The notes: generated by a model not told the origin, from the sequence alone. A DNA stretch of 64,000 bases from Pseudomonas sp. QTF5 (GCF_000512695.2 NZ_AZRW02000016.1:54962-118961); one strand, 5' to 3'. Positions 11,245-21,769 are shown, counted from the first letter of the stretch. Program-made: numbers and translations.

Positions 11245-12039
11245 ATGCGCGTAGCCCTTTACCAATGTCCACCGCTGCCCCTGGATGTCGCAGGTAATCT
11301 GCAACGCCTGCATCAACTGGCGCTGGAGGCCAAGGGCGCAGACTTGCTGGTGCTGCCAGAGATGTTCCTGACCGGCTACAACATCGGCATCGATGCGGTC
11401 AGCGTGCTGGCGGAGGTGCACAACGGTGAGTCGGCGCAGCAAATCGCGCGCATCGCCAAAGCGACGGGGATCGCCATTTTGTATGGCTACCCGGAGCGTA
11501 CCGAAGACGGGCAGATCTATAACGCCGTGCAGTTGATCGACGCCAATGGCGAGCGGTTGTGCAACTACCGCAAGACTCACTTGTTCGGCGACCTCGATCA
11601 CTCGATGTTCAGCGCCGGGCCGGATGAGTTTCCGCTGGTTGAACTCAACGGCTGGAAGCTTGGCTTTTTGATCTGCTACGACCTGGAGTTCCCGGAAAAC
11701 GCCCGGCGTCTGGCCTTGGCCGGTGCCGAGCTGATTCTGGTGCCGACGGCGAACATGATTCCCTACGACTTCATCGCCGACGTCACCGTCCGCGCACGCG
11801 CCTTCGAAAACCAGTGTTATGTGGCTTACGCCAACTACTGCGGGAACGAAGGCGAGATCCAGTATTGCGGCCAAAGCAGCATCGCCGCGCCGGATGGTAG
11901 CCGCATCGCCCAGGCCGGACTTGATGAAGCGCTGATTGTCGGTGAACTGGATCGTCAGCTGATGATCGATTCTCGCGCCGCCAATCGTTACTTCCTCGAT
12001 CGCCGTCCCGAGCTATACGGCGAGCTGAACAAGCCCTAA
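11245..12039 (+). CDS. davA: 5-aminopentanamidase DavA
   Basis: Nitrilase-superfamily amidase (264 residues) that hydrolyses 5-aminovaleramide to 5-aminovalerate and ammonia. The catalytic triad is visible: Glu in VLPEMFLTGYN, Lys in YRKTHLFGD, Cys in LGFLICYDLEFPE. It starts 12 bases after davB with GAGGAAT as ribosome site and clearly forms one operon with it. Cytoplasmic. Confidence 0.93.
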   Translation: MRVALYQCPPLPLDVAGNLQRLHQLALEAKGADLLVLPEMFLTGYNIGIDAVSVLAEVHNGESAQQIARIAKATGIAILYGYPERTEDGQIYNAVQLIDANGERLCNYRKTHLFGDLDHSMFSAGPDEFPLVELNGWKLGFLICYDLEFPENARRLALAGAELILVPTANMIPYDFIADVTVRARAFENQCYVAYANYCGNEGEIQYCGQSSIAAPDGSRIAQAGLDEALIVGELDRQLMIDSRAANRYFLDRRPELYGELNKP

Positions 12040-12077
12040 TCCGCTAGCATTAGCGCTTCTCTGTTCTGGAAGTGCTC

Positions 12078-14507
12078 ATGCCTGCGCTGAATCACCCTCG
12101 CCTCCACACTGAAACCCTCGCCAACGGCCTGCGGGTGACGCTGCGTCATGCTCCCGATTTGAAGCGCTGCGCCGCCGCATTGCGGGTCGCTGCCGGCAGT
12201 CACGACGTGCCACTGGCCTGGCCGGGGCTGGCGCACTTTCTTGAGCATTTGCTGTTCCTGGGTACAGAGCGCTTTCCCGCAGAGCAAGGGCTGATGGCCT
12301 ACGTACAAGGTCATGGCGGGCAGGTGAATGCGCGAACCAGCGAACGTACGACGGACTTCTTTTTCGAGCTGCCGCCTCAGGCGTTTAAGGGCGGACTTGA
12401 GCGTCTGTCAGACATGCTCGCTCATCCGCGTATGAATCCGGACGATCAGCGGCGGGAACGGGAAGTGCTGCACGCCGAATTTGTCGCCTGGTCGCGGGAT
12501 GCGACAGCCCAGCAGCAGTTCGCGCTGTTTGATGGACTCTCGGCGGCTCATCCGTTACGGGCGTTTCATGCGGGAAACCGTTACAGCCTGCCGGTTCCGC
12601 AGCCCGAATTTCAGCAAGCGTTGAAGGACTTCTATCAGCAGTTTTACCAGACTGGGCAGATGATGCTGAGCCTGGCCGGGCCACAGAGTCTCGATGAGTT
12701 GAAGGTGATGGCGCAGGCGTTTTCCGCTGCCATTACCCCCGGTGAAAAAGTCCCTCAGACAAAGCCCACCCTGTTGATGGATTCTTCAGACAATAGTTAT
12801 CAACAGGCTGGAGAACGTCGGCTGGATCTGCTGTTCGCCTTCGAAGTACTGCCCGACTCATCGCCCGAAGCACTGGCGTTCCTGTGCCATTGGTTGAACG
12901 CCGCAAAACCCGGCGGCCTGTTGGCGCAGCTGCGAGAGCATGGGATGGCGGACAACCTGAAAGCCGCGCCGCTCTATCACTACGCCGGCCAAGCCTTGCT
13001 GCACATCGAATTCACACGACCCGCCCAACCGGCCAACGTAATCCGCGAACGGCTTCTGGATTGGCTGGGCTTCTTTGCCTCCCAGCAGAATTGGGCCGAA
13101 TTGCGCGAAGAATATGCAGCCCTGCTGCAGCGCCAACAGCAAGTCAGCAGCGCCTTGCAACTGGCCCAGCGAGACAGCGAACAACTTGAACTCGGACTAT
13201 CCGAACAGGGCGTTGTCGCCCTCAAGGCAATCCTCAAACAAATCGGCGCTGTGGATAACTGCACCGGCCAGTGGCAAATGCCGACCCCCAACCCGTTTTT
13301 GCGCGCCGAGACGCCAGCCTCGAATGCCGGACTGATTCGCGGCCAGACCAGCGCCCATCGCGGCCTGCGGACTTTTGCCCAGGATCGCTCACGCAGTCGC
13401 CGCGAACGATCGCCGATGCAGTTCAGTCAGACATTGCCGGATAACACCGATGAGGGTGCGGTTTATCTGCGCTGGCGCCTGGAATTCGCCCCTCACAGCC
13501 GCCTTCAGTCGAATCTGGAAAACAGCCTGCGGATGCTGCGCGAAGATGCGCGTCAGGCCGGTGTCGACTTTTCCTTCAGCGCATCGGGCAATGAATGGCT
13601 GCTGAAGATGACGGGCTTGCAGGAACCGATGCCGACAGTCCTCGAACATGCGCTGAAAGAACTGACAAAACCTGATGCCGATTTCTCACAGGAAGAGCCG
13701 GCGTCCATTGCATTGATGCCGATTCGACAATTGCTCAAGGCACTGCCCGATCTATGCCTTGAGCACACCGTGGCCTCAGATAACCTACAACAACTCTGGT
13801 CGAGCGCGCGTTGGGATGGCCTGGCGACAGGCCTGTCTGCCCAGACCCAAGCGGCGATGGGGTTTGCCTTGAGTCGTATTCCCGGCACTGCGGACAGTCA
13901 ACTGACGCCGCCTCCGTCGATTCGCTCGCAGCATCTGTGGAACTCCGTCGATACCGGCTCCAGCGAACACGCGCTGTTACTCTTTTGTCCGACGGCAACC
14001 CATGACATCACCGATGAAGCCGCCTGGCGGTTGCTCGGGCACGTATGCCAGACGCCGTTCTACCAGCGCCTACGGGTGGAGTTGCAACTCGGTTACGCCG
14101 TGTTCAGCGGACTACGCCAGATAAACGGTCAGACCGGGCTGCTTTTCGGTGTGCAATCACCGAGCGTCGCGCCTCTGGATTTGCTGGAGCACATCGAACA
14201 GTTCCTCAGCGAATTGGAAGGGATGATCGAAAGCATTGATGAAGCGACCTTCATCGCTCAGCGCCAAACGCTGGCCGATCAATTCGACAACACCGCCCTG
14301 CCCAACGCCCAGGCCGCCGAGCTGCTCTGGCAAGGCAAACTGGCCGGCCATTCGTCTGATTACCTGAAGCGTCTGCCTCAGGCAGTTCTGATGATCGACC
14401 GTGAAGCCTTGCTGGCGGCGGCACAACGACTGAATCGGGCCGACGGCGGATGGCGCTGTCTGGCCAGCGGGCCTTGTTCCGGGGCGCCTTGGCAAGTGGC
14501 AAAATGA
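12078..14507 (+). CDS. pqqF: PQQ-associated M16 metallopeptidase PqqF
   Basis: Zinc protease of the insulysin/pitrilysin family thought to trim the PqqA peptide after cross-linking. The 809-residue protein has the inverted zinc motif HFLEH in the first 60 residues with the downstream glutamate about 77 residues later, then the degenerate second half typical of M16. The ATG at 12078 is chosen (GGAAG 5 bases upstream) over a GTG two codons earlier. It lies 38 bases after davA and precedes pqqA in the usual pseudomonad order. Confidence 0.93.
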   Translation: MPALNHPRLHTETLANGLRVTLRHAPDLKRCAAALRVAAGSHDVPLAWPGLAHFLEHLLFLGTERFPAEQGLMAYVQGHGGQVNARTSERTTDFFFELPPQAFKGGLERLSDMLAHPRMNPDDQRREREVLHAEFVAWSRDATAQQQFALFDGLSAAHPLRAFHAGNRYSLPVPQPEFQQALKDFYQQFYQTGQMMLSLAGPQSLDELKVMAQAFSAAITPGEKVPQTKPTLLMDSSDNSYQQAGERRLDLLFAFEVLPDSSPEALAFLCHWLNAAKPGGLLAQLREHGMADNLKAAPLYHYAGQALLHIEFTRPAQPANVIRERLLDWLGFFASQQNWAELREEYAALLQRQQQVSSALQLAQRDSEQLELGLSEQGVVALKAILKQIGAVDNCTGQWQMPTPNPFLRAETPASNAGLIRGQTSAHRGLRTFAQDRSRSRRERSPMQFSQTLPDNTDEGAVYLRWRLEFAPHSRLQSNLENSLRMLREDARQAGVDFSFSASGNEWLLKMTGLQEPMPTVLEHALKELTKPDADFSQEEPASIALMPIRQLLKALPDLCLEHTVASDNLQQLWSSARWDGLATGLSAQTQAAMGFALSRIPGTADSQLTPPPSIRSQHLWNSVDTGSSEHALLLFCPTATHDITDEAAWRLLGHVCQTPFYQRLRVELQLGYAVFSGLRQINGQTGLLFGVQSPSVAPLDLLEHIEQFLSELEGMIESIDEATFIAQRQTLADQFDNTALPNAQAAELLWQGKLAGHSSDYLKRLPQAVLMIDREALLAAAQRLNRADGGWRCLASGPCSGAPWQVAK

Positions 14508-14663
14508 TCATTACCGGTGCTGCAATTAGCTTTCTCAAAGATTCGTGGCCAATCGCTCTGTAATTTTGAGTAACATAGCCGCCTAACTATCTGAACATCT
14601 CCGGCTGGAGGTGGACTATATGTATAGGTCTCAACTGTCCCATCCACCTGAAGGAGCGCTTCT

Positions 14664-14738
14664 ATGTCCTGGTCCAAACCTGCTTACACCGACCTGCGTA
14701 TCGGCTTCGAAGTCACCATGTACTTCGCAAGCCGCTAA
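14664..14738 (+). CDS. pqqA: PQQ precursor peptide PqqA
   Basis: A 24-residue ribosomal peptide (begins MSWSKPAYTDLRIGFEVTMY) whose Glu16 and Tyr20 become the backbone of pyrroloquinoline quinone after PqqE links their side chains. The conserved E-V-T-M-Y core is intact. An AAGGAG ribosome site lies 7 bases upstream, giving strong initiation for a peptide needed in excess. A terminator separates it from pqqB. Confidence 0.97.
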   Translation: MSWSKPAYTDLRIGFEVTMYFASR

Positions 14739-14768
14739 GCTCTGCCGTCTGGTAGAGAATGCAGTGCT

Positions 14769-14799
14769 ACGCCTCGGCTCGCCGGGGCGTTTTTATTTT
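14769..14799 (+). terminator. Intra-operon terminator between pqqA and pqqB
   Basis: ACGCCTCGG / CCGGGGCGT form a 9-pair stem (one G-T pair) with a 4-base loop, followed by TTTTTATTTT. It lies 30 bases after pqqA and 24 bases before pqqB, so it should let only part of the transcription reach pqqBCDE. Confidence 0.85.
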
Positions 14800-14822
14800 C
14801 AGCTTTCAATGATGGAGCGGCC

Positions 14823-15734
14823 ATGTTTGTCCAGATTCTAGGTTCCGCCGCCGGCGGCGGTTTCCCCCAGTGGAACTGCAACTGCGTGAACTGCGCAGGT
14901 TTTCGCGACGGCAGCCTGCGGGCCGAGGCGCGCACCCAATCGTCCATCGCAATTTCCGATGACGGCGTGAATTGGGTGCTGTGCAATGCATCGCCGGACA
15001 TCCGCGCCCAGCTCCAGAACTTCGCTCCGATGCAGCCGGGTCGCGCCCTGCGTGATACCGGTATCAGTGCAATCATCCTGATGGACAGCCAGATCGACCA
15101 CACCACCGGCCTGCTCAGCCTGCGCGAAGGTTGCCCGCATCAGGTCTGGTGCACCGACATGGTCCACGAAGACCTGAGCACCGGTTTTCCGCTGTTCACC
15201 ATGCTGACTCACTGGAATGGCGGGTTGAACTGGAACCGTATCGAACTCGATCAGCGCTTCACCGTCCCGGCCTGCCCGAACCTGCGCTTCACCCCGCTGC
15301 CCTTGCGCAGCGCCGCCCCACCGTATTCGCCGCATCGCTTCGACCCGCATCCGGGCGACAACATCGGCCTGATCGTCGAAGACCTGGGCACCGGCGGCAA
15401 ACTGTTCTATGCACCGGGCCTGGGCAAGGTCGACGCATCGCTGATGAAGATCATGGCCAGCAGCGATTGCCTGCTGGTGGATGGCACGATGTGGGACGAC
15501 GATGAAATGCAGCGCCGTGGTGTCGGCACGCGTACCGGCCGGGAGATGGGTCATCTGGCGCAGAACGGCCCTGGCGGCATGCTCGAAGTGCTGGAACAGT
15601 TGCCCAAGCAGCGCAAAGTACTTATCCACATCAACAATACCAACCCGATTCTCGATGAGGATTCGCCAGAGCGTGCGGAGTTGGTTCGGCGCGAGGTTGA
15701 AGTGGCGTATGACGGCATGAGTATTGTGTTGTAG
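14823..15734 (+). CDS. pqqB: PQQ biosynthesis protein PqqB
   Basis: Metallo-beta-lactamase-fold protein, 303 residues, acting as hydroxylase on the free Glu-Tyr intermediate. Visible hallmarks are the N-terminal [17 protein letters not shown] zinc-cysteine segment and the degenerate metallo-hydrolase motif [14 protein letters not shown] sits 5 bases before the ATG. Confidence 0.97.
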   Translation: MFVQILGSAAGGGFPQWNCNCVNCAGFRDGSLRAEARTQSSIAISDDGVNWVLCNASPDIRAQLQNFAPMQPGRALRDTGISAIILMDSQIDHTTGLLSLREGCPHQVWCTDMVHEDLSTGFPLFTMLTHWNGGLNWNRIELDQRFTVPACPNLRFTPLPLRSAAPPYSPHRFDPHPGDNIGLIVEDLGTGGKLFYAPGLGKVDASLMKIMASSDCLLVDGTMWDDDEMQRRGVGTRTGREMGHLAQNGPGGMLEVLEQLPKQRKVLIHINNTNPILDEDSPERAELVRREVEVAYDGMSIVL

Positions 15735-15744
15735 CGGATGGCCT

Positions 15745-15821
15745 CTTCGCGAGCAAGCCCGCTCCCACATTGGATTTGTTGTGTACACGAGATCCCTGTG
15801 GGAGCGGGCTTGCTCGCGAAG
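15745..15821. repeat. REP pair (REPIN) between pqqB and pqqC
   Basis: Two inverted copies of the CTTCGCGAGCAAGCCCGCTCCCAC palindrome about 35 bases apart, able to fold into one long hairpin. It interrupts the pqq operon and could shape mRNA stability. Confidence 0.9.
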
Positions 15822-15871
15822 ACGTCAGACCAGACACCAAAGAATCCACCGGTTGTACCCGGAGAACCGCA

Positions 15872-16624
15872 ATGACTGACACCGCAATGTCCCCCGCCGA
15901 ATTCGAAGCGGCCCTGCGCGCCAAGGGCGCCTACTACCATATCTATCACCCGTATCACGTGGCGATGTATGAAGGCCGGGCGACCCGCGAGCAGATCCAG
16001 GGCTGGGTCGCCAACCGCTTTTACTATCAGGTGAACATCCCGCTCAAGGACGCCGCTATCCTGGCCAACTGCCCGGACCGCGAGATTCGTCGCGAGTGGA
16101 TTCAGCGCCTGCTGGACCACGACGGCGCTCCCGGCGAAGAGGGCGGCATCGAAGCTTGGCTACGCCTCGGCCAAGCGGTCGGCCTCCACCCGGATCAACT
16201 GCGCTCTCAGGAATTGGTGCTGCCCGGCGTGCGTTTCGCCGTCGACGCCTACGTCAACTTTGCCCGCCGGGCCCGTTGGCAGGAAGCCGCCAGCAGTTCG
16301 CTGACCGAGCTGTTCGCGCCGCAAATCCACCAATCGCGCCTCGACAGTTGGCCGCAGCATTACCCGTGGATCGACCCGACCGGTTACGAATATTTCCGCA
16401 CGCGTTTGGGCCAGGCGCGCCGGGATGTAGAGCATGGTCTGGCGATCACTTTGCAGCATTACACTACGCGGGAAGGTCAGGAGCGCATGCTGGAAATTCT
16501 CCAGTTCAAACTGGACATTCTTTGGAGCATGCTCGATGCCATGAGCATGGCCTACGAACTGAACCGCCCGCCGTACCACAGCGTGACCGAACAGCGGGTC
16601 TGGCATAAAGGAATCACCTTATGA
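15872..16624 (+). CDS. pqqC: PQQ synthase PqqC
   Basis: Cofactor-free oxidase (250 residues) that catalyses the final ring closure and eight-electron oxidation of AHQQ to PQQ. The all-helical heme-oxygenase-like fold is recognised from the [16 protein letters not shown] and [13 protein letters not shown] segments. The frame is open upstream into the REP element, but the ATG at 15872 matches family length and has CGGAGAA before it. Its stop overlaps the pqqD start as ATGA. Confidence 0.97.
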   Translation: MTDTAMSPAEFEAALRAKGAYYHIYHPYHVAMYEGRATREQIQGWVANRFYYQVNIPLKDAAILANCPDREIRREWIQRLLDHDGAPGEEGGIEAWLRLGQAVGLHPDQLRSQELVLPGVRFAVDAYVNFARRARWQEAASSSLTELFAPQIHQSRLDSWPQHYPWIDPTGYEYFRTRLGQARRDVEHGLAITLQHYTTREGQERMLEILQFKLDILWSMLDAMSMAYELNRPPYHSVTEQRVWHKGITL

Positions 16625-16896
16625 GTTTCGATCGCAGCAAAACCCCGACATGGCGCACCGGCTACCGTTTCCAGTACGAACCGGCGCAAAAAGGCCATGT
16701 GCTGCTCTACCCGGAAGGCATGATCAAACTCAACGACAGCGCTGCGCTGATTGGCGGCTTGATTGATGGCCAGCGGGATGTCGCGGCGATCATCGCCGAA
16801 TTGAACACGCAGTTCCCCGGCGTACCCGAGCTTGGTGAAGACATCGAGCAATTCATGGAGGTCGCCCGTGCTCAGCACTGGATCGAACTTGCCTGA
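16621..16896 (+). CDS. pqqD: PqqA-binding chaperone PqqD
   Basis: A 91-residue peptide-recognition protein that binds PqqA and presents it to PqqE; founding member of the RiPP recognition element fold. Recognised from the [25 protein letters not shown] segment and length. It overlaps pqqC by 4 bases and pqqE by 29, so the three are translationally coupled. Confidence 0.96.
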   Translation: MSFDRSKTPTWRTGYRFQYEPAQKGHVLLYPEGMIKLNDSAALIGGLIDGQRDVAAIIAELNTQFPGVPELGEDIEQFMEVARAQHWIELA

Positions 16897-18043
16897 TTCC
16901 GTGTCAGACAAGTTACCGCCCAAGCCTGAAATCGGCCTGCCACTGTGGTTGCTGGCCGAACTGACGTATCGCTGCCCGCTGCAATGCCCGTACTGCTCCA
17001 ATCCGCTGGATTTCGCCGAGCAAGGCAAAGAGTTGACCACCGAGCAGTGGATCAAGGTATTTCGCGAAGCCCGGGAGATGGGCGCGGCGCAGCTGGGTTT
17101 TTCCGGCGGTGAGCCGCTGGTGCGCCAAGACCTCGCCGAGCTGATCGCCGAGGCGCGCAAGCTGGGTTTCTACACCAACCTGATCACCTCCGGTATTGGT
17201 CTCACCGAGCAGAAAATCAGCGACTTCAAGAAGGCCGGTCTAGACCACATCCAAATCAGTTTTCAAGCCAGCGACGAGCAAGTGAACAACCTGCTGGCCG
17301 GCTCAAAAAAAGCCTTCGCGCAAAAGCTCGAAATGGCTCGCGCGGTGAAGGCTCACGGCTACCCGATGGTGCTGAACTTCGTCACCCATCGGCACAACAT
17401 CGACAAGATCGACCGGATCATCGAGCTGTGCATCGCCCTTGAGGCGGACTTCGTCGAACTCGCGACGTGCCAGTTCTACGGCTGGGCCCAGCTCAATCGG
17501 GTTGGCCTGTTGCCGACCGAAGAGCAATTGGTTCGCGCCGAACGCATCACCAACGAATACCGCGCAAAACTTGCAGCCGAAGGGCATCCGTGCAAGCTGA
17601 TTTTCGTTACGCCGGACTATTACGAAGAACGTCCGAAAGCCTGCATGAACGGTTGGGGCAGTATTTTTCTGACCGTCACACCCGACGGAACCGCCCTGCC
17701 CTGTCATGGTGCCCGACAGATGCCGGTGCAATTTCCCAACGTGCGCGACCACAGCATGCAGCACATCTGGTACGACTCGTTCGGCTTCAACCGCTTTCGC
17801 GGTTACGACTGGATGCCCGAGCCGTGCCGCTCCTGCGACGAGAAAGAAAAGGACTTCGGCGGCTGCCGCTGTCAGGCGTTCATGCTCACGGGTGACGCGA
17901 GCAACGCCGACCCGGTGTGCAGCAAGTCGGAACATCACGGCGTGATTCTCAAGGCCCGCGAAGAAGCCGAACACGCGACCCAGACCATTGAACAACTGGC
18001 CTTTCGCAATGAACGAAACTCACGCCTCATCGCCAAAAACTGA
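16868..18043 (+). CDS. pqqE: Radical SAM enzyme PqqE
   Basis: Forms the Glu-Tyr carbon-carbon bond in PqqA. The 391-residue protein has the CPLQCPYC radical SAM cluster motif near residue 40 and a C-terminal SPASM-type cysteine region ([22 protein letters not shown]) for auxiliary Fe-S clusters. I chose the GTG at 16868 because GGAG lies 7 bases before it; it gives a 29-base overlap with pqqD. Confidence 0.96.
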   Translation: MLSTGSNLPDSVSDKLPPKPEIGLPLWLLAELTYRCPLQCPYCSNPLDFAEQGKELTTEQWIKVFREAREMGAAQLGFSGGEPLVRQDLAELIAEARKLGFYTNLITSGIGLTEQKISDFKKAGLDHIQISFQASDEQVNNLLAGSKKAFAQKLEMARAVKAHGYPMVLNFVTHRHNIDKIDRIIELCIALEADFVELATCQFYGWAQLNRVGLLPTEEQLVRAERITNEYRAKLAAEGHPCKLIFVTPDYYEERPKACMNGWGSIFLTVTPDGTALPCHGARQMPVQFPNVRDHSMQHIWYDSFGFNRFRGYDWMPEPCRSCDEKEKDFGGCRCQAFMLTGDASNADPVCSKSEHHGVILKAREEAEHATQTIEQLAFRNERNSRLIAKN

Positions 18044-19841
18044 ACCCTTGAGCGCCGCCAGGGCTGTGGCGGCCGGCATCGACTTCGCCGAGCTGCAAGT
18101 CGGCAAGCATGGCCTGTTCTGGAACGAGTACCGCCCCGAGGACGCCGCCTGTCGAATCTGGCAGTGGCGCGATGGTCAGGCTCGTTGCCTGACGCCGCCC
18201 ACGTTCAGTGTGCGCAGCCGGGTGTACGAATATGGCGGCGGTGCGTTTTGTCTGACCGATGACGGGCTTGTTTTCGTCAACGAGTCAGACCAGCAACTGT
18301 ACCGGCAATCGCTTACGGGTGAGGCGCCTGAGGTGCTGACTTCAAGTGAATGCCGCTACGGCGATTTGCACTTCGCCAACGGACAAGTACTGGCGGTGGA
18401 AGAGAACCGTGATCGACATCGCCTGGTGGCTATCGATCTGGCTGACGGCCAACGTCATCTGCTGGCCGAAAGTGCCGATTTCTACGCGGCTCCGACCCTC
18501 AGTCCTGACGGTCGACGTCTGGCCTGGATCGAGTGGAATCGCCCGGATCAACCCTGGACCGCCACTCGCCTGATGGCTGCCGAACGCCGGAGCGATCACA
18601 CCTTTTCGCAGCCGCGCTGTGTGGCGGGTGACGGTACCCAGGAGTCACTGCAACAACCTCGATTCGATGACAGCGGTCGTTTATTTTGTCTGACGGATCG
18701 CGGCGGCTTCTGGCAGCCATGGATGGAATCGGCCAACGGTCTGAGTCCGCTCCCAAGCGCTGCAGCTGATCATGGACCGGCGCCTTGGCAATTGGGTGGT
18801 TGCACCTGGTTGCCGTTGGGCGAAGACAGTTATCTGGCGAGTTGGACCGAGGGCGGTTTTGGTCGACTGGGGCTTTGCCATGGCGATGGCTCCTGTGACG
18901 ATTTCACTGGCGACTACAGCCGCTTCCGCCATCTCGCACAGGATGAACAGTTCATCTACTGCATCGCCGCTTCGCCGGTCAGTTCGTCGGCGGTGATTGC
19001 CATTGACCGCCAGAACCGGCAGGTGAAGACGCTCGCCGGCGGGGTTGCACCCTTACCCGACGAACAGATCAGCCGCCCGCAAACCCTGCGCTATCCAAGC
19101 GGTTCGGGCGAGGCTCACGGTTTCTTCTACCCGGCGATGACCGGCGACACGAAACCGCCATTGGTGGTGTTCGTTCACGGCGGCCCGACTTCGGCCTGCT
19201 ACCCGATGTTCGACCCGCGGATCCAGTATTGGGCACAACGCGGCTTCGCCGTGGCCGACCTCAATTACCGAGGTAGCAGCGGCTATGGCCGCGCTTATCG
19301 CCAGGCATTGCATTTGAGCTGGGGCGATGTGGATGTGGAAGATGCCTGTGCGGTGGTCGCCTACCTCGCCGAACGTGGACTGATCGACGGCGACAAGGCG
19401 TTTATCCGTGGAGGCAGCGCCGGTGGCTACACCACGTTGTGCGCACTGGCCTTTCACAAGGTCTTTCGTGCAGGTGCCAGCCTGTATGGCGTCAGCGATC
19501 CCGTTGCGCTAGGCCGCGCCACCCACAAGTTCGAAGGTGATTATCTGGACTGGTTGATCGGCGACCCCGTGCAGGACGCCGAACGCTACGCCGCGCGTAC
19601 GCCATTGCTGCATGCGAACAACATCAGCGTTCCGGTGATTTTCTTTCAGGGTGAACTGGACGCCGTGGTGGTGCCGCAACAGACCCGCGACATGGTCAAG
19701 GCATTGCAGGACAACGGTATTCTGGTCGAAGCGCATTACTACGCGGATGAACGCCATGGCTTTCGCAAGGCCGGCAATCAGGCCCATGCGCTGGAGCAGG
19801 AGGGGTTGTTTTATCAAAGGGTGATGGCGCTCGCGGACTGA
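18009..19841 (+). CDS. S9 prolyl-oligopeptidase family peptidase of the pqq operon (PqqM-like)
   Basis: A 610-residue serine peptidase with an N-terminal beta-propeller-like half and a C-terminal alpha/beta hydrolase half. Catalytic Ser in [11 protein letters not shown], Asp in [11 protein letters not shown] and His in DERHGF are all visible. It overlaps pqqE by 35 bases and is therefore coupled to PQQ synthesis. In P. fluorescens B16 a peptidase of this kind is, from memory, called PqqM. A role in degrading or maturing PqqA is inference. The ATG at 18009 is preferred to an upstream TTG. Confidence 0.88.
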   Translation: MNETHASSPKTEPLSAARAVAAGIDFAELQVGKHGLFWNEYRPEDAACRIWQWRDGQARCLTPPTFSVRSRVYEYGGGAFCLTDDGLVFVNESDQQLYRQSLTGEAPEVLTSSECRYGDLHFANGQVLAVEENRDRHRLVAIDLADGQRHLLAESADFYAAPTLSPDGRRLAWIEWNRPDQPWTATRLMAAERRSDHTFSQPRCVAGDGTQESLQQPRFDDSGRLFCLTDRGGFWQPWMESANGLSPLPSAAADHGPAPWQLGGCTWLPLGEDSYLASWTEGGFGRLGLCHGDGSCDDFTGDYSRFRHLAQDEQFIYCIAASPVSSSAVIAIDRQNRQVKTLAGGVAPLPDEQISRPQTLRYPSGSGEAHGFFYPAMTGDTKPPLVVFVHGGPTSACYPMFDPRIQYWAQRGFAVADLNYRGSSGYGRAYRQALHLSWGDVDVEDACAVVAYLAERGLIDGDKAFIRGGSAGGYTTLCALAFHKVFRAGASLYGVSDPVALGRATHKFEGDYLDWLIGDPVQDAERYAARTPLLHANNISVPVIFFQGELDAVVVPQQTRDMVKALQDNGILVEAHYYADERHGFRKAGNQAHALEQEGLFYQRVMALAD

Positions 19842-19856
19842 AACCGCGTCGCGCCC

Positions 19857-19922
19857 TTCGCGGGCAAGCCGCGCTCCTACGGGTATTTTGTTATCCCTGT
19901 AGGCGCGAGGCTTGCCCGCGAA
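19857..19922. repeat. REP pair downstream of the S9 peptidase gene
   Basis: Inverted TTCGCGGGCAAGC...GCTTGCCCGCGAA arms (CGGGC variant with GCTCCTAC rather than GCTCCCAC) about 25 bases apart. Confidence 0.85.
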
Positions 19923-19947
19923 TGCTATTTACCTGACGCCGCAAATG

Positions 19948-20106
19948 TCAGCGCTTGGCGATGATGTACACCGCATGCACGATCCCCGGAATATAACCGC
20001 ACAACGTCAGCAGAATGTTCAGCCAGAACGCCCCAGCGAAACCGACTTGCAGAAACACACCCAGGGGCGGCAACAGAATGGCGATGATGATTCGAATAAA
20101 GTCCAT
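19948..20106 (-). CDS. YqaE/Pmp3 family small membrane protein
   Basis: A 52-residue double-helix membrane peptide: first helix IRIIIAILLPPLGVFL, second FWLNILLTLCGYIPGIVHAVYI, the signature of the Pmp3/YqaE stress-linked proteolipids. AGGAG sits 7 bases upstream of the ATG. It is convergent with the pqq operon and too short for ordinary ORF cut-offs. Function is only known loosely (membrane potential and stress in yeast). Confidence 0.9.
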   Translation of the reverse strand: MDFIRIIIAILLPPLGVFLQVGFAGAFWLNILLTLCGYIPGIVHAVYIIAKR

Positions 20107-20225
20107 GGGGCAGCTCCTGATTGAAGTACGCTCTTGTGAATCCTACTGCTAATCGACCTGCGGCGTTCTTCAGGGTTCAGTTGTGGATTCGAACCACAGC
20201 CCCCTCCAAATACCTCGATGAAGAC

Positions 20226-20266
20226 AAAAAAAAACGCCCCACGCCAATAGAATCAGGCATGGGGCG
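20226..20266 (-). terminator. Terminator of the aminotransferase gene
   Basis: On the minus strand CGCCCCA...TGGGGCG followed by nine T residues, about 50 bases after the aminotransferase stop. Confidence 0.85.
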
Positions 20267-20315
20267 CTGCGTTATACCGCGGGACGGTTCGGGAATTCGT
20301 GTAGGACGGGTGTGA

Positions 20316-21599
20316 TCAGACCGCAATACCTTTGCGGCACTGCAGTTGTGCGGTACGTACGCGGGAGAAAGCGCGGGCCAGGCGCAGGAGCATTTCGTCA
20401 ATATTGGCTTTGCTGACGGTGAGGGCCGGGGTAAAGCGCAAGCAATCGGGTTGCGGGGCGTTGAGCAGCAATCCTTCGTACAGCGCAGCCTTGACTACGG
20501 CCTCAGCCGAATCGTCGGACAGATCAAGCCCCCAGAGCAGTCCTTGCCCGCGCAACTCACCGTGACCGTAGCGATGGGCCAAACGAATCAAGCCTTCACG
20601 CAGATGCTGACCAAGTTCCCGCACATGATCCAGAAGGCCCTCGCCCTGCACGTTGTCGAGGACGACAAGACCGGCCGCACTCATCAGGGCATTGCCATGA
20701 TGGGTGCCGGTCAGTTCGCCGATTTCGAAACAACAGGCCTTTCCTCGCGCCAGTAATGCCGCCAAGGGCACGCCGCCGCCGAGCCCTTTGCCGAGCACGA
20801 CGATATCTGCCCGCACGCTGTAGGACTGTTCGGCGAGCAAGGTGCCGCAACGACCGATGCCGGTTTGCACTTCGTCGAGTATCAGCAAGATGCCAAGTTC
20901 ACGACACAGACGCTCGACCCCTTTGAGATAGTGCTCGGTGGCGGGAATCACTCCGGCCTCGCTCTGGATCGGCTCAAGCATGATCGCGACAGTCTGGGCG
21001 TCTACGGCCGCATGCAATGCTGGCAGGTCATTGAACGGGACATGACTGAAGCCCGGTAACTGTGGCTCAAATCGGTTGATCAGATTCGAACTGTCCGACG
21101 CTGAAATCGTCCCGAGACTACGGCCATGGCAACCTTTACTGGCAACGATGATCCGCGAAGCGCCGCCACGATATCGCTGGCCCCATTTGCGCGCCAACTT
21201 GATCGCCGCTTCACAGGCTTCGCTGCCACTGTTGAGCAGGTACGCCTGGTCACTGCCGGTGCTGCTACAGAGCCGTTCGGTGAGGTTGAGCATGCCACGG
21301 TTGTGTAAACCGAAGCCTGGGTTGATCAGCGACTGAGCCTGTTCCGAAATGGCTTTGACCAGTGCTGAAGGGCTATGTCCGAGGCTATTGGCGCCGCCAC
21401 CCTGTGAGAAATCCAGATAAGCGCGGTCATCGCTGTCCCACAACCAGGATCCTTGGCCCCGCACGAAAATCTGCTTCGGTCGTTCGACACTGGGCATCAG
21501 GCACTCGCTGGAACAGTTGTCGCTTCCGGCCGGCAGGGATGCGCTCATCGCCAAGTCGTCAAGGCTCGGTGGTTTGCGTCGCAGGTTGAACAGATTCAT
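20316..21599 (-). CDS. Class-III PLP aminotransferase near the pqq locus (PqqI-like)
   Basis: A 427-residue fold-type I aminotransferase of the acetylornithine/ornithine/GABA group. Visible: the Asp of LILDEVQTGIGRCG that contacts the pyridine ring, and the PLP lysine in VLGKGLGGGVPL. The ATG at 21599 fits family length; the frame stays open upstream. It is divergent from a LysR gene 170 bases away and lies near pqq genes as does pqqI of P. fluorescens B16 (from memory). Substrate is not predictable from sequence. Confidence 0.85.
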   Translation of the reverse strand: MNLFNLRRKPPSLDDLAMSASLPAGSDNCSSECLMPSVERPKQIFVRGQGSWLWDSDDRAYLDFSQGGGANSLGHSPSALVKAISEQAQSLINPGFGLHNRGMLNLTERLCSSTGSDQAYLLNSGSEACEAAIKLARKWGQRYRGGASRIIVASKGCHGRSLGTISASDSSNLINRFEPQLPGFSHVPFNDLPALHAAVDAQTVAIMLEPIQSEAGVIPATEHYLKGVERLCRELGILLILDEVQTGIGRCGTLLAEQSYSVRADIVVLGKGLGGGVPLAALLARGKACCFEIGELTGTHHGNALMSAAGLVVLDNVQGEGLLDHVRELGQHLREGLIRLAHRYGHGELRGQGLLWGLDLSDDSAEAVVKAALYEGLLLNAPQPDCLRFTPALTVSKANIDEMLLRLARAFSRVRTAQLQCRKGIAV

Positions 21600-21769
21600 C
21601 GGATAGAACCTCGTCGGAGGTTTTTTGCCTTGCTTATGTAAACACCATCGTCGTAAACGGTATTCATCGTGCGCTCCGGCCCCTGTAGGCCTTGTGAATG
21701 CGGTTAGACTAGGCTTAGGCAAGGCACTGAGCCATTTCGATTTCCCAGCATTTTCGATAAGTATTACTT

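Noticed and set aside
9550..12039. IaaM/IaaH-like auxin synthesis pair
   Set aside because: Sequence matches DavB/DavA as recalled from P. putida, the amidase is of the nitrilase fold rather than the amidase-signature fold of IaaH, and position next to pqq is that of davBA.
15745..15871. Upstream-extended starts for pqqC (and likewise srkA at 39321, retropepsin-like gene at 60775)
   Set aside because: The extra codons come from REP sequence; internal starts with ribosome sites match family lengths.
21607..21622. Terminator-like AACCTC-GTCG-GAGGTTTTTT upstream of the aminotransferase gene
   Set aside because: No plus-strand gene ends there; on the minus strand it is the ribosome site region of the aminotransferase. 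The stem is only 6 bp.
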